A stretch of 64,000 nt of DNA from assembly GCA_002359315.1 (NCBI GenBank), contig DEMS01000002.1:32729-96728 (forward strand), in the 5' to 3' direction. The notes beneath the pieces were generated by a model. That model saw only the letters and a list, made by a program, of their open reading frames with translations, had not been told where the DNA came from and ran no database searches. Origin of the DNA: Bacteroidetes bacterium UBA2664. GTDB lineage: Bacteria; Bacteroidota; Rhodothermia; Balneolales; Balneolaceae. The translations under genes and the position numbers were made by a program. Numbering within the stretch: position 1 is the first letter of the stretch; the number at the start of each line of letters is the position of its first letter. This document shows positions 6,588-16,200 of the stretch, piece after piece.

Positions 6588-9347
6588 ATGCTTTTTGTCA
6601 AAACTATATCAAAATTACTCCCGGCAGCTCTTTTTTTGATGGTATCATTCACAGATGGATTTACCCAGGAAGTAACCATTGTTGATACGTCCACAACTGA
6701 CGAGCCGGCTAACACCCGTACTTTACAGGCTTTTCGAGCTCTTTCATCCGATCTGATACAACTGGACGGCATACTGGATGAAGAGATCTGGATGCAGGCA
6801 CCTGTAGCAACCGGATTTACCCAGCGGGTTCCTCACGATGGTCAGCCGGCAACAGAAAAAACGGAAGCAAGAATCATTTATACTGAAGATGCCATTTACA
6901 TCGGCGCGCGTGCGTACGATTCGTCCAGTGATTCGGTTGCTGCAACGCTTTTCCGCAGAGACGGGACGGCCTACAGCGACTGGTTTTATGTAACCATAGA
7001 CAGTTATAAAGACAACCGTACAGGCTTCTCGTTTGCTGTTAACCCAAAAGGAGTACGCAAAGACATTCTACTGTATGATGACACGAACGAGGATATCCGC
7101 TGGGATGCTGTTTGGCAGGCAGCTACAACCATTGATGAAGAAGGATGGACGGTTGAAATGAGAATTCCGCTTTCTCAGCTGCGGTTTAGTCCACCCGAAG
7201 ATGGAACGGTAACTGAATGGGGAATCAATTTTCAGAGACGAATAGCCCGGAATGAAGAAATCTCATTTTGGGCCCCTACTCCGCAAAATGAATCGGGAAT
7301 GGTTTCGCGGTTCGGCCGTTTGGAAGGCATCAAAGATCTTAATTCGCCTCGTCGGCTTGAGATTAGCCCCTATGCATCTACTAATCTTACACGTGAACCG
7401 GGAAATGTCAGTAATCCGTTTTACAATCAAAATGATTGGGATGGAATGATTGGAGCAGACATCAAATACGGTATTACATCAAACCTGACACTAACCGCAA
7501 CCATCAATCCCGATTTTGGCCAGGTGGAGTCTGATCCTGCAGTAATAAATCTCAGTGCGTACGAAACCTATTTCCAGGAACAACGCCCTTTTTTCCTGGA
7601 GGGGAATGAAATCTTTCAGTTCGGAAGAACAAACACCTTTAACTCGATTGGAAATCCCATTACTTTTTATTCGCGCCGTATCGGCCGTGCTCCCCAGGGG
7701 AACCTGAATAGCTACAACAGTTACCATAATGAATCGGTTTACGATCCCAGTAGTGTTAATGACATCTATACAAACACGCCGGATCAAACCACCATTGCAG
7801 CAGCGGCTAAAATCAGTGGAAAAACAAAATCGGGCTGGTCAATCGGGCTGCTAAATGCTTTTACTACACGAGAATCATCCCCCTATCAAATTGTTAACAG
7901 TGCAACCTCTGGCAGTTTTACGGTCGAACCGGCTACAAACTATCTGGTAGCCCGTGCAAAAAAAGATATTAATGGTGGTAACAGTGTGTTCGGCGGGTTT
8001 TTCAGTGCTACAAATCGCAATGTTGAAGGTACCTATTTTGAAGATTTTCTTCACTCATCCGCCTATCTTGCAGGGCTCGATTTTGAGCACAACTGGAATA
8101 ATCGGAACTGGTCCCTAAGTGGAACTTTTTCTGCCAGCCAGGTGAACGGATCGGCGCAAGTTATTGAACGCACACAAAAATCTCCGGCTCGTTATTATAA
8201 TCGAGTAGATTCCCAAGAGTTAAGTCTCGACCCCGACAAAACCAGTCTCAGCGGTTTTGCTACTGAGATTAGTGTTCGCAAAGGTGGAGGCGAACACTGG
8301 CGCTCGTCGCTCACCTATTCGGAGGTAAGCCCGGGCTACGAAGTGAATGATCTCGGATTCGAAAACCGGGCAGACTATCGGGCAATCGCCGGTGGGTTAA
8401 TGTATCTTGAATCCAATCCTGAATGGATGCGTTTTTATCGATTCTGGACATTTGAGATGTTTTCCTGGAATTATGACGGTGACATGACCGGGAATTACTA
8501 TAATACCGGTGGGTTTATGCAATTCAATAACCTATGGACTTTCAATTACAACTTTAATTACCGGGGAAAAACGTATAACGACCGCCTGACTCGCGGCGGA
8601 CCTGTTGGCAGACAACCCCGTGACTGGAATTTTAATGCAAACATTCGCTCTGACCAGACAAAAAAAATAGCCTATGGTATAGGTGGATTTTACCGGAATG
8701 AATTTAACGGACACGAAATTGACCGGAATATATGGGGGTTTATAGAATTTCGCCCAACCACATATATTCAACTTGAAATTTCTCCTCAATTTGGATGGGA
8801 AGTTGAAAGTGATCAATATATTACTGCAGTAAACGATCCGCTGGCTTCAAATACCTACGGAACACGATACATTTTTTCTGACCTGGATCTGACGTACCTC
8901 TCAACAAGTATCCGGCTGGATTGGACGTTTACACCGGATATGAGCCTTCAGCTCTATGCCCGCCCTTATATCAATACCGGACATTTCTACAATTTTAAGG
9001 AGTTTAAAACTCCGAGAAAATTTGAGTTTGATGTATATGGACAAGATGCGGGTACCATTTTCTATTCAGAAACTAACGAAGTATATACTGTTGACCCCGA
9101 CGGTGCAGGGGGTGCTGAGTCATTTACCATTTCCCGGCACGATTATAATTTCCGATCCATTCAGGGCAATACCGTTTTCCGGTGGGAATACCGGCCCGGA
9201 TCTACCTTCTATTTTGTTTGGCAGCACGACCGTTCCAGCAATGGGCCTGAAAATGATTTTCGGCTGGACCGGGATTTCAGCATGCTGTTTGATGCCGAAC
9301 CGACCAATATCTTCCTGCTGAAACTGAGTTACTGGTTTGGCAGTTGA
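6588..9347 (+). CDS. DUF5916 outer-membrane protein with N-terminal CBM9-like domain
   Basis: 919 residues. A signal peptide ends at about residue 27 (SFTDGFTQ). Residues about 50-215 look like the family 9 carbohydrate-binding fold that begins DUF5916 proteins (IQLDGILDEEIWMQAPVATG; AIYIGARAYD; WTVEMRIPLSQLRF). The remainder is rich in amphipathic aromatic strands ending FLLKLSYWFGS, consistent with a C-terminal outer-membrane barrel; the phrase FFLEGNEIFQFG is typical of the family. The molecular function of DUF5916 is unknown; a role in carbohydrate or peptide handling at the cell surface is often supposed. It stands alone, 211 bases after the DUF4097 operon, in the same direction. I saw no terminator between them. 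Confidence 0.85.
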   Translation: MLFVKTISKLLPAALFLMVSFTDGFTQEVTIVDTSTTDEPANTRTLQAFRALSSDLIQLDGILDEEIWMQAPVATGFTQRVPHDGQPATEKTEARIIYTEDAIYIGARAYDSSSDSVAATLFRRDGTAYSDWFYVTIDSYKDNRTGFSFAVNPKGVRKDILLYDDTNEDIRWDAVWQAATTIDEEGWTVEMRIPLSQLRFSPPEDGTVTEWGINFQRRIARNEEISFWAPTPQNESGMVSRFGRLEGIKDLNSPRRLEISPYASTNLTREPGNVSNPFYNQNDWDGMIGADIKYGITSNLTLTATINPDFGQVESDPAVINLSAYETYFQEQRPFFLEGNEIFQFGRTNTFNSIGNPITFYSRRIGRAPQGNLNSYNSYHNESVYDPSSVNDIYTNTPDQTTIAAAAKISGKTKSGWSIGLLNAFTTRESSPYQIVNSATSGSFTVEPATNYLVARAKKDINGGNSVFGGFFSATNRNVEGTYFEDFLHSSAYLAGLDFEHNWNNRNWSLSGTFSASQVNGSAQVIERTQKSPARYYNRVDSQELSLDPDKTSLSGFATEISVRKGGGEHWRSSLTYSEVSPGYEVNDLGFENRADYRAIAGGLMYLESNPEWMRFYRFWTFEMFSWNYDGDMTGNYYNTGGFMQFNNLWTFNYNFNYRGKTYNDRLTRGGPVGRQPRDWNFNANIRSDQTKKIAYGIGGFYRNEFNGHEIDRNIWGFIEFRPTTYIQLEISPQFGWEVESDQYITAVNDPLASNTYGTRYIFSDLDLTYLSTSIRLDWTFTPDMSLQLYARPYINTGHFYNFKEFKTPRKFEFDVYGQDAGTIFYSETNEVYTVDPDGAGGAESFTISRHDYNFRSIQGNTVFRWEYRPGSTFYFVWQHDRSSNGPENDFRLDRDFSMLFDAEPTNIFLLKLSYWFGS

Positions 9348-9516
9348 GAAAGACTTCATAACATTCTCCCCCATTTGCGTTACTTTGAAATATCACTATT
9401 GAAATTTTGTGCTCTGCAATAAATTTTTAATGCACAAGAAAATCACCTACTTCAATTCAGTAATTTGTATTTTCCACCTTCAAACTCAAATTACTAATAT
9501 TTCAGCAGTCAAAAGC

Positions 9517-10782
9517 ATGATATCCAGCAAAGAAGCAATCGAACTTGAAAATCAATATGGAGCTCATAATTACCATCCCCTGCCGGTTGTACTTTCAAAA
9601 GGAAAAGGGGTGCATGTTTGGGATCCGGAAGGAAACAGATATTATGATTTTCTCTCTGCTTACTCTGCTGTAAATCAGGGGCATTGCCATCCTCACATCA
9701 TCAAAGCCCTGCAACAGCAAGGCGAGACGCTCACGTTAACCTCACGTGCATTTTATAACAATGTATTGGGAGAATTTGAGCAGAAACTGTCCCGGCTTTT
9801 TGGATATGATAAAGTGCTCCCGATGAATACAGGGGCCGAAGCTGTAGAGACGGCCATTAAAATTGCCCGGAAATGGGGTTATCAGGTAAAAGGCATTCCC
9901 GAAAATGAAGCTAAAATTATTGTTTGTGACAATAATTTTCATGGCCGAACAACGACCATCATCTCTTTTTCAAATAACCCGGAAGCTAAAGATTATTTCG
10001 GCCCCTATACTCCCGGATTTATCTCGATTGAATATGGGAATACGGATCAGCTTGAAGAAGCCCTCAAGGATGAAAATGTTGCAGCCTTTTTAGTGGAGCC
10101 TATTCAAGGGGAAGCCGGTGTTTTTCTGCCGGATGAAGGATATATAAAAGCCGCTTCGGAGCTGTGTAAAGCAAATAATGTGCTTTTTATCTGTGATGAA
10201 ATACAGACAGGCATTGCCAGAACCGGAAGCCTGTTGGCAGTCTGTGGCAACTGTACGTGCAGCAATGAGTGCGAGCGTCAGCCCGAACACTATGTACGTC
10301 CCGACATGATTATCCTCGGGAAAGCTCTTTCCGGCGGCGTCTATCCGGTATCTGCACTATTAACGGATAACATCGTGATGGATGTGATTCAGCCGGGACA
10401 ACACGGTTCTACTTTCGGTGGAAATCCATTGGGATGTAAAGTAGCATTGGCAGCTCTGGAGGTGGTTGAAAACGAAAATCTTATTCAGAATGCTCGAAAA
10501 CTCGGTGAAATATTCCGTAACGAGATGCTTAAGCTGAAGGAAGAGTGCTCCCTGATTGTAAGTGTGAGGGGCAAAGGCCTTTTAAATGCGGTAGTTATTG
10601 ATGACGATCCGGCCGGGGAAGCCGCCTGGAATCTTTGTGTAAATTTAAAGAATAACGGATTGCTTGCGAAACCGACACACGGGAATATTATCCGCTTTGC
10701 ACCGCCGCTGGTCATGACAGAAGAGCAGCTTATGGAGTGCATTTCCATCATCGCAAAGACTTTTAAAGAGTATATGAATTGA
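9517..10782 (+). CDS. rocD: Ornithine--oxo-acid aminotransferase
   Basis: 421 residues from ATG 9517. The frame is open further upstream, but the family normally begins near [24 protein letters not shown]-dependent class III aminotransferase that converts ornithine and a 2-oxo acid to glutamate semialdehyde. Motifs: [40 protein letters not shown], the cofactor aspartate in [13 protein letters not shown], and the Schiff-base lysine in [14 protein letters not shown] (about K269), then [12 protein letters not shown]. An unusual loop of four cysteines (C243, C246, C248, C252) sits before the active lysine. With proC at 30972 it would link ornithine and proline metabolism. Confidence 0.93.
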   Translation: MISSKEAIELENQYGAHNYHPLPVVLSKGKGVHVWDPEGNRYYDFLSAYSAVNQGHCHPHIIKALQQQGETLTLTSRAFYNNVLGEFEQKLSRLFGYDKVLPMNTGAEAVETAIKIARKWGYQVKGIPENEAKIIVCDNNFHGRTTTIISFSNNPEAKDYFGPYTPGFISIEYGNTDQLEEALKDENVAAFLVEPIQGEAGVFLPDEGYIKAASELCKANNVLFICDEIQTGIARTGSLLAVCGNCTCSNECERQPEHYVRPDMIILGKALSGGVYPVSALLTDNIVMDVIQPGQHGSTFGGNPLGCKVALAALEVVENENLIQNARKLGEIFRNEMLKLKEECSLIVSVRGKGLLNAVVIDDDPAGEAAWNLCVNLKNNGLLAKPTHGNIIRFAPPLVMTEEQLMECISIIAKTFKEYMN

Positions 10783-10901
10783 TATAGATTATTTCTCCTT
10801 TTTGAATAGATAACCGTTCAATCATATCTTGCCTTTGGGGGAGTTAGTTTCTTATCCTTCAAGAACAACTGCAGGCCAAAAATTGATTAATATACTACCC
10901 G

Positions 10902-12242
10902 ATGTCAAAATCTATTTCTCCAGGTAATGTTCGTGATACCCTTCGAAAACATCTGATCACTGACGGAATGGATATCGTCCTGGACCTGAAAAAAAGCAAA
11001 GGACTTTATCTGCACGATTCAGCACACAATGTCGATTATCTTGATTTTTTCACCTTTTTTGCGTCCAACCCTTTGGGGATGAATCACGACCGGCTTGCAG
11101 GTGATCCCGATTTTGTCAAAAAACTCGGTGAAGTCGCTATAAACAAACCATCTAATTCCGATGTCTATACAGAGGAAATGGCAGAGTTTTCTGATACATT
11201 TTCACGTATTGGTATTCCAGACTATCTGCCTCATGCATTTTTTGTTGCCGGTGGTGCTTTAGCTGTGGAAAATGCACTTAAGGTTGCCTTCGACTGGAAA
11301 GTTCAAAAGAATTTCAAGAAGGGATATCGAACTGAAAAAGGAGACAAAGTATTGCACCTGGATAGAGCATTTCATGGGCGCAGCGGATATACGCTATCCC
11401 TGACAAATACGGAGCCCAATAAAGTGAAGTATTTCCCAAAATTTGATTGGCCCAGAATTCACAATCCGGCAATTCAGTTTCCCCTGAATAAAGAGAATAC
11501 TGAAAAAGTGGCACTGGAAGAGGAACAAGCGATTGCTCAGGCCCGTCAATATTTTGAAACCCACAAAGATGATATTGCCTGCATCATCCTGGAGCCGATT
11601 CAAGGTGAAGGAGGCGACAATCATTTCAGAAAAGAATTCCATCAAGCCCTCAAAGATCTAACGATGGAGTTTGATGCACTTTTTATCTACGATGAAGTGC
11701 AAACCGGTGTTGGCCTGACCGGCAAGTTTTGGGCCCATGAACATTATGTAGAACCGGATATCCTCGCTTTCGGGAAAAAAGCACAGGTTTGCGGGATTCT
11801 GGCCGGTAAAAAAGTGGATGAAATTGAAACCAACTGCTTTAATGTATCCTCCCGAATCAATTCAACTTGGGGCGGCAATCTGGTGGATATGGTTCGTTTT
11901 CAGCGGATACTCGAAGTGATCGAAGAGGACCATCTGGTGGATCATGTCAACGAAGTTGGAGACTATCTGCAGAATAAGCTGCAAAAACTCGCTGAAGAAG
12001 AGGAGCATATTACCAATCCGAGAGGTAAAGGGCTCTTTTGTGCAATCGACCTTCCCGATACCCATTCCCGGGATGAACTTCGCAAAGAGTGCATGAAAAA
12101 TCATCTGATGATCCTGGGCTGCGGCACAAAAAGTATTCGATTCAGGCCACCATTGACCACCCAAAAAGAACATCTCGATGAAGGCTTGGAAATCCTGAAA
12201 CAAAGTTACAGAACTGCCGTTGAGAAGTGTCCGATGACCTGA
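10902..12242 (+). CDS. lat: L-lysine 6-transaminase
   Basis: 446 residues; class III PLP aminotransferase transferring the epsilon amino group of lysine to 2-oxoglutarate, giving aminoadipate semialdehyde. It matches the lysine 6-transaminase branch: DYLDFFTFFASNPLGMNHDR, VNP-type substrate region near NKPSNSDVYTEEMAEF, AGGALAVENALKVAFDWK, HGRSGYTLSLTNTEPNK, EPIQGEGGDNHF, YDEVQTGVGLTG and the lysine in ILAFGKKAQVCGILAG. It is 119 bases downstream of the ornithine aminotransferase, its distant paralogue; together they handle diamino acids. A degenerate heptamer array begins at its stop codon. Confidence 0.9.
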   Translation: MSKSISPGNVRDTLRKHLITDGMDIVLDLKKSKGLYLHDSAHNVDYLDFFTFFASNPLGMNHDRLAGDPDFVKKLGEVAINKPSNSDVYTEEMAEFSDTFSRIGIPDYLPHAFFVAGGALAVENALKVAFDWKVQKNFKKGYRTEKGDKVLHLDRAFHGRSGYTLSLTNTEPNKVKYFPKFDWPRIHNPAIQFPLNKENTEKVALEEEQAIAQARQYFETHKDDIACIILEPIQGEGGDNHFRKEFHQALKDLTMEFDALFIYDEVQTGVGLTGKFWAHEHYVEPDILAFGKKAQVCGILAGKKVDEIETNCFNVSSRINSTWGGNLVDMVRFQRILEVIEEDHLVDHVNEVGDYLQNKLQKLAEEEEHITNPRGKGLFCAIDLPDTHSRDELRKECMKNHLMILGCGTKSIRFRPPLTTQKEHLDEGLEILKQSYRTAVEKCPMT

Positions 12243-12303
12243 TTCAGAGTGCAGGGTGCACGGTTCAGGGAACAGGAATCAGAAATCAGGCATCAGAAAT
12301 CAG
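12241..12303. repeat. Degenerate heptamer array (NNNTCAG, reverse CTGANNN)
   Basis: Nine consecutive 7-base units run from the lysine aminotransferase stop codon: GATTCAG, AGTGCAG, GGTGCAC, GGTTCAG, GGAACAG, GAATCAG, AAATCAG, GCATCAG, AAATCAG. The last four are closest to each other. On the minus strand they read CTGATNN, the same type as the arrays at 20070-20145 and 36361-36384. Intergenic, no coding sense. Confidence 0.7.
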
Positions 12304-12319
12304 GGATTTCACGATAACA

Positions 12320-12427
12320 GTCATCCTGAACTCGTTTCACGATCTCCAAAGGGCGAATGTATTTGAACAAAACTAAAGACTATTTATAGACTATTTCCCC
12401 TGAGATTCTGAGATGCATCAGAATGAC
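12320..12427. repeat. Possible small inverted-repeat element (MITE/REP-like)
   Basis: The left arm begins GTCATCCTGAACTCGTTTCA at 12320. The right arm, read backwards from 12427, begins GTCATTCTGATGCATCTCAG. The arms are about 27 bases, imperfect, and bracket roughly 55 bases of unique sequence. Such GTCAT(C/T)CTGA ends look like a dispersed element, but only one copy is in this window, so dispersal is unproven. Confidence 0.4.
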
Positions 12428-12454
12428 GGAAGAAGTTGGTTTCCTGCCCCTAAA

Positions 12455-12482
12455 TTTTCACTTTTCACTTTTCACTTTTCAC
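12455..12482. repeat. Four perfect TTTTCAC heptamers
   Basis: TTTTCAC is repeated four times without change at 12455-12482. It lies in the spacer before the ECF sigma gene at 12593. It has the same 7-base period as the nearby array and resembles the TTCTCAC unit that opens the array at 20070. Confidence 0.75.
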
Positions 12483-12592
12483 TAAACCATTATATTGAGT
12501 AAGTCGTATTACCAATTCCTACTCGAAGCATAAAATTACATATGGTTTTTTTTCTAACGGAGACATTCATTTTTGTGGCTTTGCTGTCCGTA

Positions 12593-13132
12593 ATGGACAA
12601 GAATCAACAGCAAGAACTGTATCGAGCAATTAAGAACGGGGATCAGGAGGCTTTTAAAAAATTTTATGATGAAAGTTTTGAAAAAGTATATATCTATCTG
12701 AGCAGCAGGGGTATCCGCTCTGATGTGGCCGAGGATTTGATCCAAAAAGCATTTATATATATTTGGGAAAACAGGCAAAAAATCAATCCTGATTTATCAC
12801 TGCATGCTTACCTCTTCAGAATTGCATATTCACGCATGATCAACCACTTAAACAGATCCAAACCGGCTGATTATGATGAACTGAAAACGGAACCGAACGT
12901 TGAAACCCCATTGGATAAACTTCAACTGAGTGACCTTCAGGAATCGATAGAAACCGCTATAAAAAAAATGCCGGAACGACGACGCAGTGTCTTTGAACAC
13001 TGTTTTATCAATGAATTCACTTATAAAGAAACTGCAGAAATTCTAAAAATCAGCCCAAAAACCGTAGAGAATCATATGGCTCTTGCACTAAGAGATTTGC
13101 GGGCTTCGTTGAAGAACTTCATAAAAATCTAA
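12593..13132 (+). CDS. FecI-like ECF sigma factor
   Basis: 179 residues from ATG 12593; the frame is open 17 codons further, but the usual start of the family is near MDKNQQQELYRAIKNGDQEA. Region 2: EAFKKFYDESFEKVYIYLSS, then DVAEDLIQKAFIYIWENRQK (about residues 17-75). Region 4: MPERRRSVFEHCFINEFTYK, then ETAEILKISPKTVENHMALA (about 120-172). The KTVENHM helix is typical of Bacteroidota FecI-type sigma factors paired with FecR. Here the FecR gene (16431) and TonB receptor (17418) follow, but a 1045-residue lipoprotein gene is placed between sigma and FecR. Confidence 0.93.
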   Translation: MDKNQQQELYRAIKNGDQEAFKKFYDESFEKVYIYLSSRGIRSDVAEDLIQKAFIYIWENRQKINPDLSLHAYLFRIAYSRMINHLNRSKPADYDELKTEPNVETPLDKLQLSDLQESIETAIKKMPERRRSVFEHCFINEFTYKETAEILKISPKTVENHMALALRDLRASLKNFIKI

Positions 13133-13142
13133 ATTTGAGTTA

Positions 13143-13152
13143 GGGGTACCCC
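13143..13152. promoter_or_regulatory. GGGGTACCCC palindrome after the sigma gene
   Basis: A perfect 10-base GC-rich palindrome stands in AT-rich spacer, 10 bases after the sigma stop and 53 bases before the lipoprotein start. It is a candidate promoter or operator element for the sigma-dependent genes that follow. Inference only. Confidence 0.35.
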
Positions 13153-13204
13153 CCGATAGTAACTGTATTACTTGTAAAGTCATCAGTAATAAAACATCAG
13201 TTAT

Positions 13205-16200
13205 ATGAAATCACGAATTCAAAACCTGACCCAATTAACAGCGGCATTCCTCATTGCAATTTTTATTTTCTCCGGATGCTCAATTAATGATTCCAATGTA
13301 GGATCCGATACAAGTGAGTTGACAAGTGAGGAACTTGAACTTGCCGGACAAATCATTGCAGAATCGGTTTCTGACCAAAAAGACGGCATATTTTCAAGTC
13401 TCAATGATGCATTTACCCTTCCATCCAACAACAATTTTACACAAAGTATTCAAGAAGCAGAAAATTACTCCACTCCTGCATTTAAAGCAGTCAGTTTAAC
13501 GGCTGAAACTACCGGGCAGAGTAACTATTCATATACATATGACCCTGAATCCGGAAAACATTTTGTAACTCAAAATAGAAGTATTAATGAGGGTAACATT
13601 TCCAAAGAAACCACGGTAGAGCTTGAGTATATCTATTATGATACTGCCGGAAATTTTGTCGTTTCACCCAGAATAGATAATGACCGCATAGAAACGATTG
13701 ATTTTTTAGGAAAAAGAACCGGCTCCATTGAAAGTGGGAGCTTCCAATCCAATTTTGATCGATCCGATCAGTTTATCATAGAGGGCCTTACAAGTAATTC
13801 ACAATTACTGACAATCGACGGGCTTCATCAAGGCAACGGTGAATTCAGAGTAACCAGAGAGAATGGAGACCTGCTTGAGCGATATTATGATCTTACTGTT
13901 GAATTCATCAATGTTCAGGTGAATAACCAAACGGTTGAATCCAATGGGAATTTAAAAAATGGTGTGACCGGTACACTTTCTTATGAGTTGTTGATCAATA
14001 AATCCGTAAACGGTGACGAATCCGTTAAAACCGTCAATGGTACAATCGAATTCAATGGAGACGGTACAGCCCTTCTCAAATTCAGAAATCTGCTGAGTCA
14101 ATTTAAAATCAAACTGGAGACAGGCAGCCTGCTTGAAGAAGATGAATTTGAAGGATTTATACGGTCTGTAAATACATCAGAAAACAGCATTACACTTTTT
14201 AATTCTGATAAATTTATCCTGACCTCTGAATCTCAAATATCATCGGAAAGTGCTCTCAACACACTGGTTGAAATTGAATCCGCACTTGAAAATGATATTC
14301 GAGTTAAAACTGAAGGATCTTTTATTACGGATGCAGAAGGCAGCAATATTATCCAAACGGTTGAATTTAATTTTGAAGAGGAAGATGTCGAATTTGATGA
14401 ACTGATTGAAAGTGTAAATATTTCTGAGAATTCGATCACACTTAACAGATCCGGCACCCTCTTTTTAACGGATTCTACTCAAATTGATAGCGACGGAGAT
14501 TTTTTTACGCTGGAGTCTGTTCAGAACAGTTTAGAGAATGGAAACTCTGTGAAGGCAGAAGGTGAATTCCAGCTCAATTCTGATGATCGCAAAACAATCA
14601 TAAAAGTAGAATTTGAGCTTGAAGATCAGGAGTTCGAAGATTTTATAGAATCGGCTGATACAACTGCTCAATCATTTACTCTTGAGGATGGCACAACCTA
14701 CTTTGTGAATGACTCTACAAAATTTGATGAAAATGTTTCATCCATAGAAGAACTTGATGAATTGTTATCCATCGGTTATAAAATTGAAGCCGAGGGTACC
14801 TACAAAATCGACACCGATGACCGCTGGGTAGTCACCAAAGTGAAATTCGACATCGAGGATTTTGATGAGTCTGATTTTGAAGGAGTCGTATTATCCGTCA
14901 ATATTTCGGATCAAACGTTTACCCTGAACAACGGGTTGGTTTTTAATGTGAACTCCAGAACCAAATTCAAAAAAAATATCCGAACATTAAATGAACTGGC
15001 TGTAGCTCTGAATGAGAATGAATCCGTATACGCTGAGGGTGAATATTTCACGAATGCAAACGGTGAAAATATCCTTATAGAAGTCGAATTTAGTATATCA
15101 GATGGTGATGAGGAATCAGAAGAAGGTGAATTTGAAGGTATTGTTCAAACGGTCAATCTAAATCAGCAGACGTTTGTCCTCAAAAACGGCCTGTTGCTTT
15201 ATGTCGACTCCGATACCGAGTTCAGTGATGATGATATTGAGTCTCTGGAAAAACTTTCTGAATTGCTTGAAATCGGACATCATATTGAAGCTGAAGGGAG
15301 ATACGTAAACAACGGGAATGGCAAAAATGTTGTCGTTGAAGTTGAATTCGACGTTGACGAAATAGAATTTGAAGAAAAAGAGTATAGTGGGGAAGTTCAA
15401 AGTGTGAATCTCAACCTCGGCTTTTTCATCGTAAGAAATGGATTGGTGGTTTATACGAATTCAGACACTGAATTTGCCGATGGAGAAATTGAGACACTCG
15501 AAGAGTTGCAGCAAGCACTCCGGTCGGGCGCATCCGTTCACGCATCGGGAACATACTTCACCAATAACAGAAATAGACATTTTGCCCTCTCTGTTGAATT
15601 TGAACGCATCGATGAATTTGAGGAGTCCGATTTTGAAGGAACCGTACAGAATGTAAACCTGAATCAAAATTCTATCCTGATTCAGGGTGGCCTGATGCTC
15701 TATCTGGATTCAAGTTCTGAGATTGAAGGCAGTGATATTACCTCTATTGACGATCTTAACAGTGCGTTAAGTGATGGGAACAGAATTCACGCAGAAGGCA
15801 CCTATTACAACAACAATCGGGGCCGCAATATTATCGTCAATATTGAATTTGAAGCGGTTGAAGAAGATGATAGCGATGATGGCAATGGTGGCCAGGGCGA
15901 CGATAACGCAGGCAATGGTGGCCAGGGCGACGATAACGCAGGCAATGGTGGCCAGGGTGACGATAACTCTGACAACGGCGGCCAGGGCGATGATAATGCA
16001 GGCAATGGCGGCCAGGGCGACGACAACGCAGGCAACGGCGGCCAGGGTGATGATAACGCCGGCAATGACGGTCAGGATGATGATGAAAGTGATGAGGGAA
16101 ATGAGAGCAGTGCATTTAGCGGTGTTGTACAGAACGTTAATATGAATCAACAATCATTTCTTCTCAAAAATGGCACGCTCTTATATATAAATTCAGATAC

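Noticed and set aside
9409..9516. GTG start for ornithine aminotransferase with 36 extra residues
   Set aside because: The extra segment looks like AT-rich spacer, is not part of the family, and ATG 9517 gives the normal N-terminus.
15881..16090. CRISPR array
   Set aside because: Units are contiguous, with no spacers, in frame inside a coding sequence, and no cas genes are near.
15767..16153. Long antisense open frames rich in Pro/Ser/Leu or Ala/Val repeats
   Set aside because: They are the complementary frames of the 30-base repeat in the DUF5666 lipoprotein gene; a repeat without stops in one frame leaves all frames open. No start context or independent sense.
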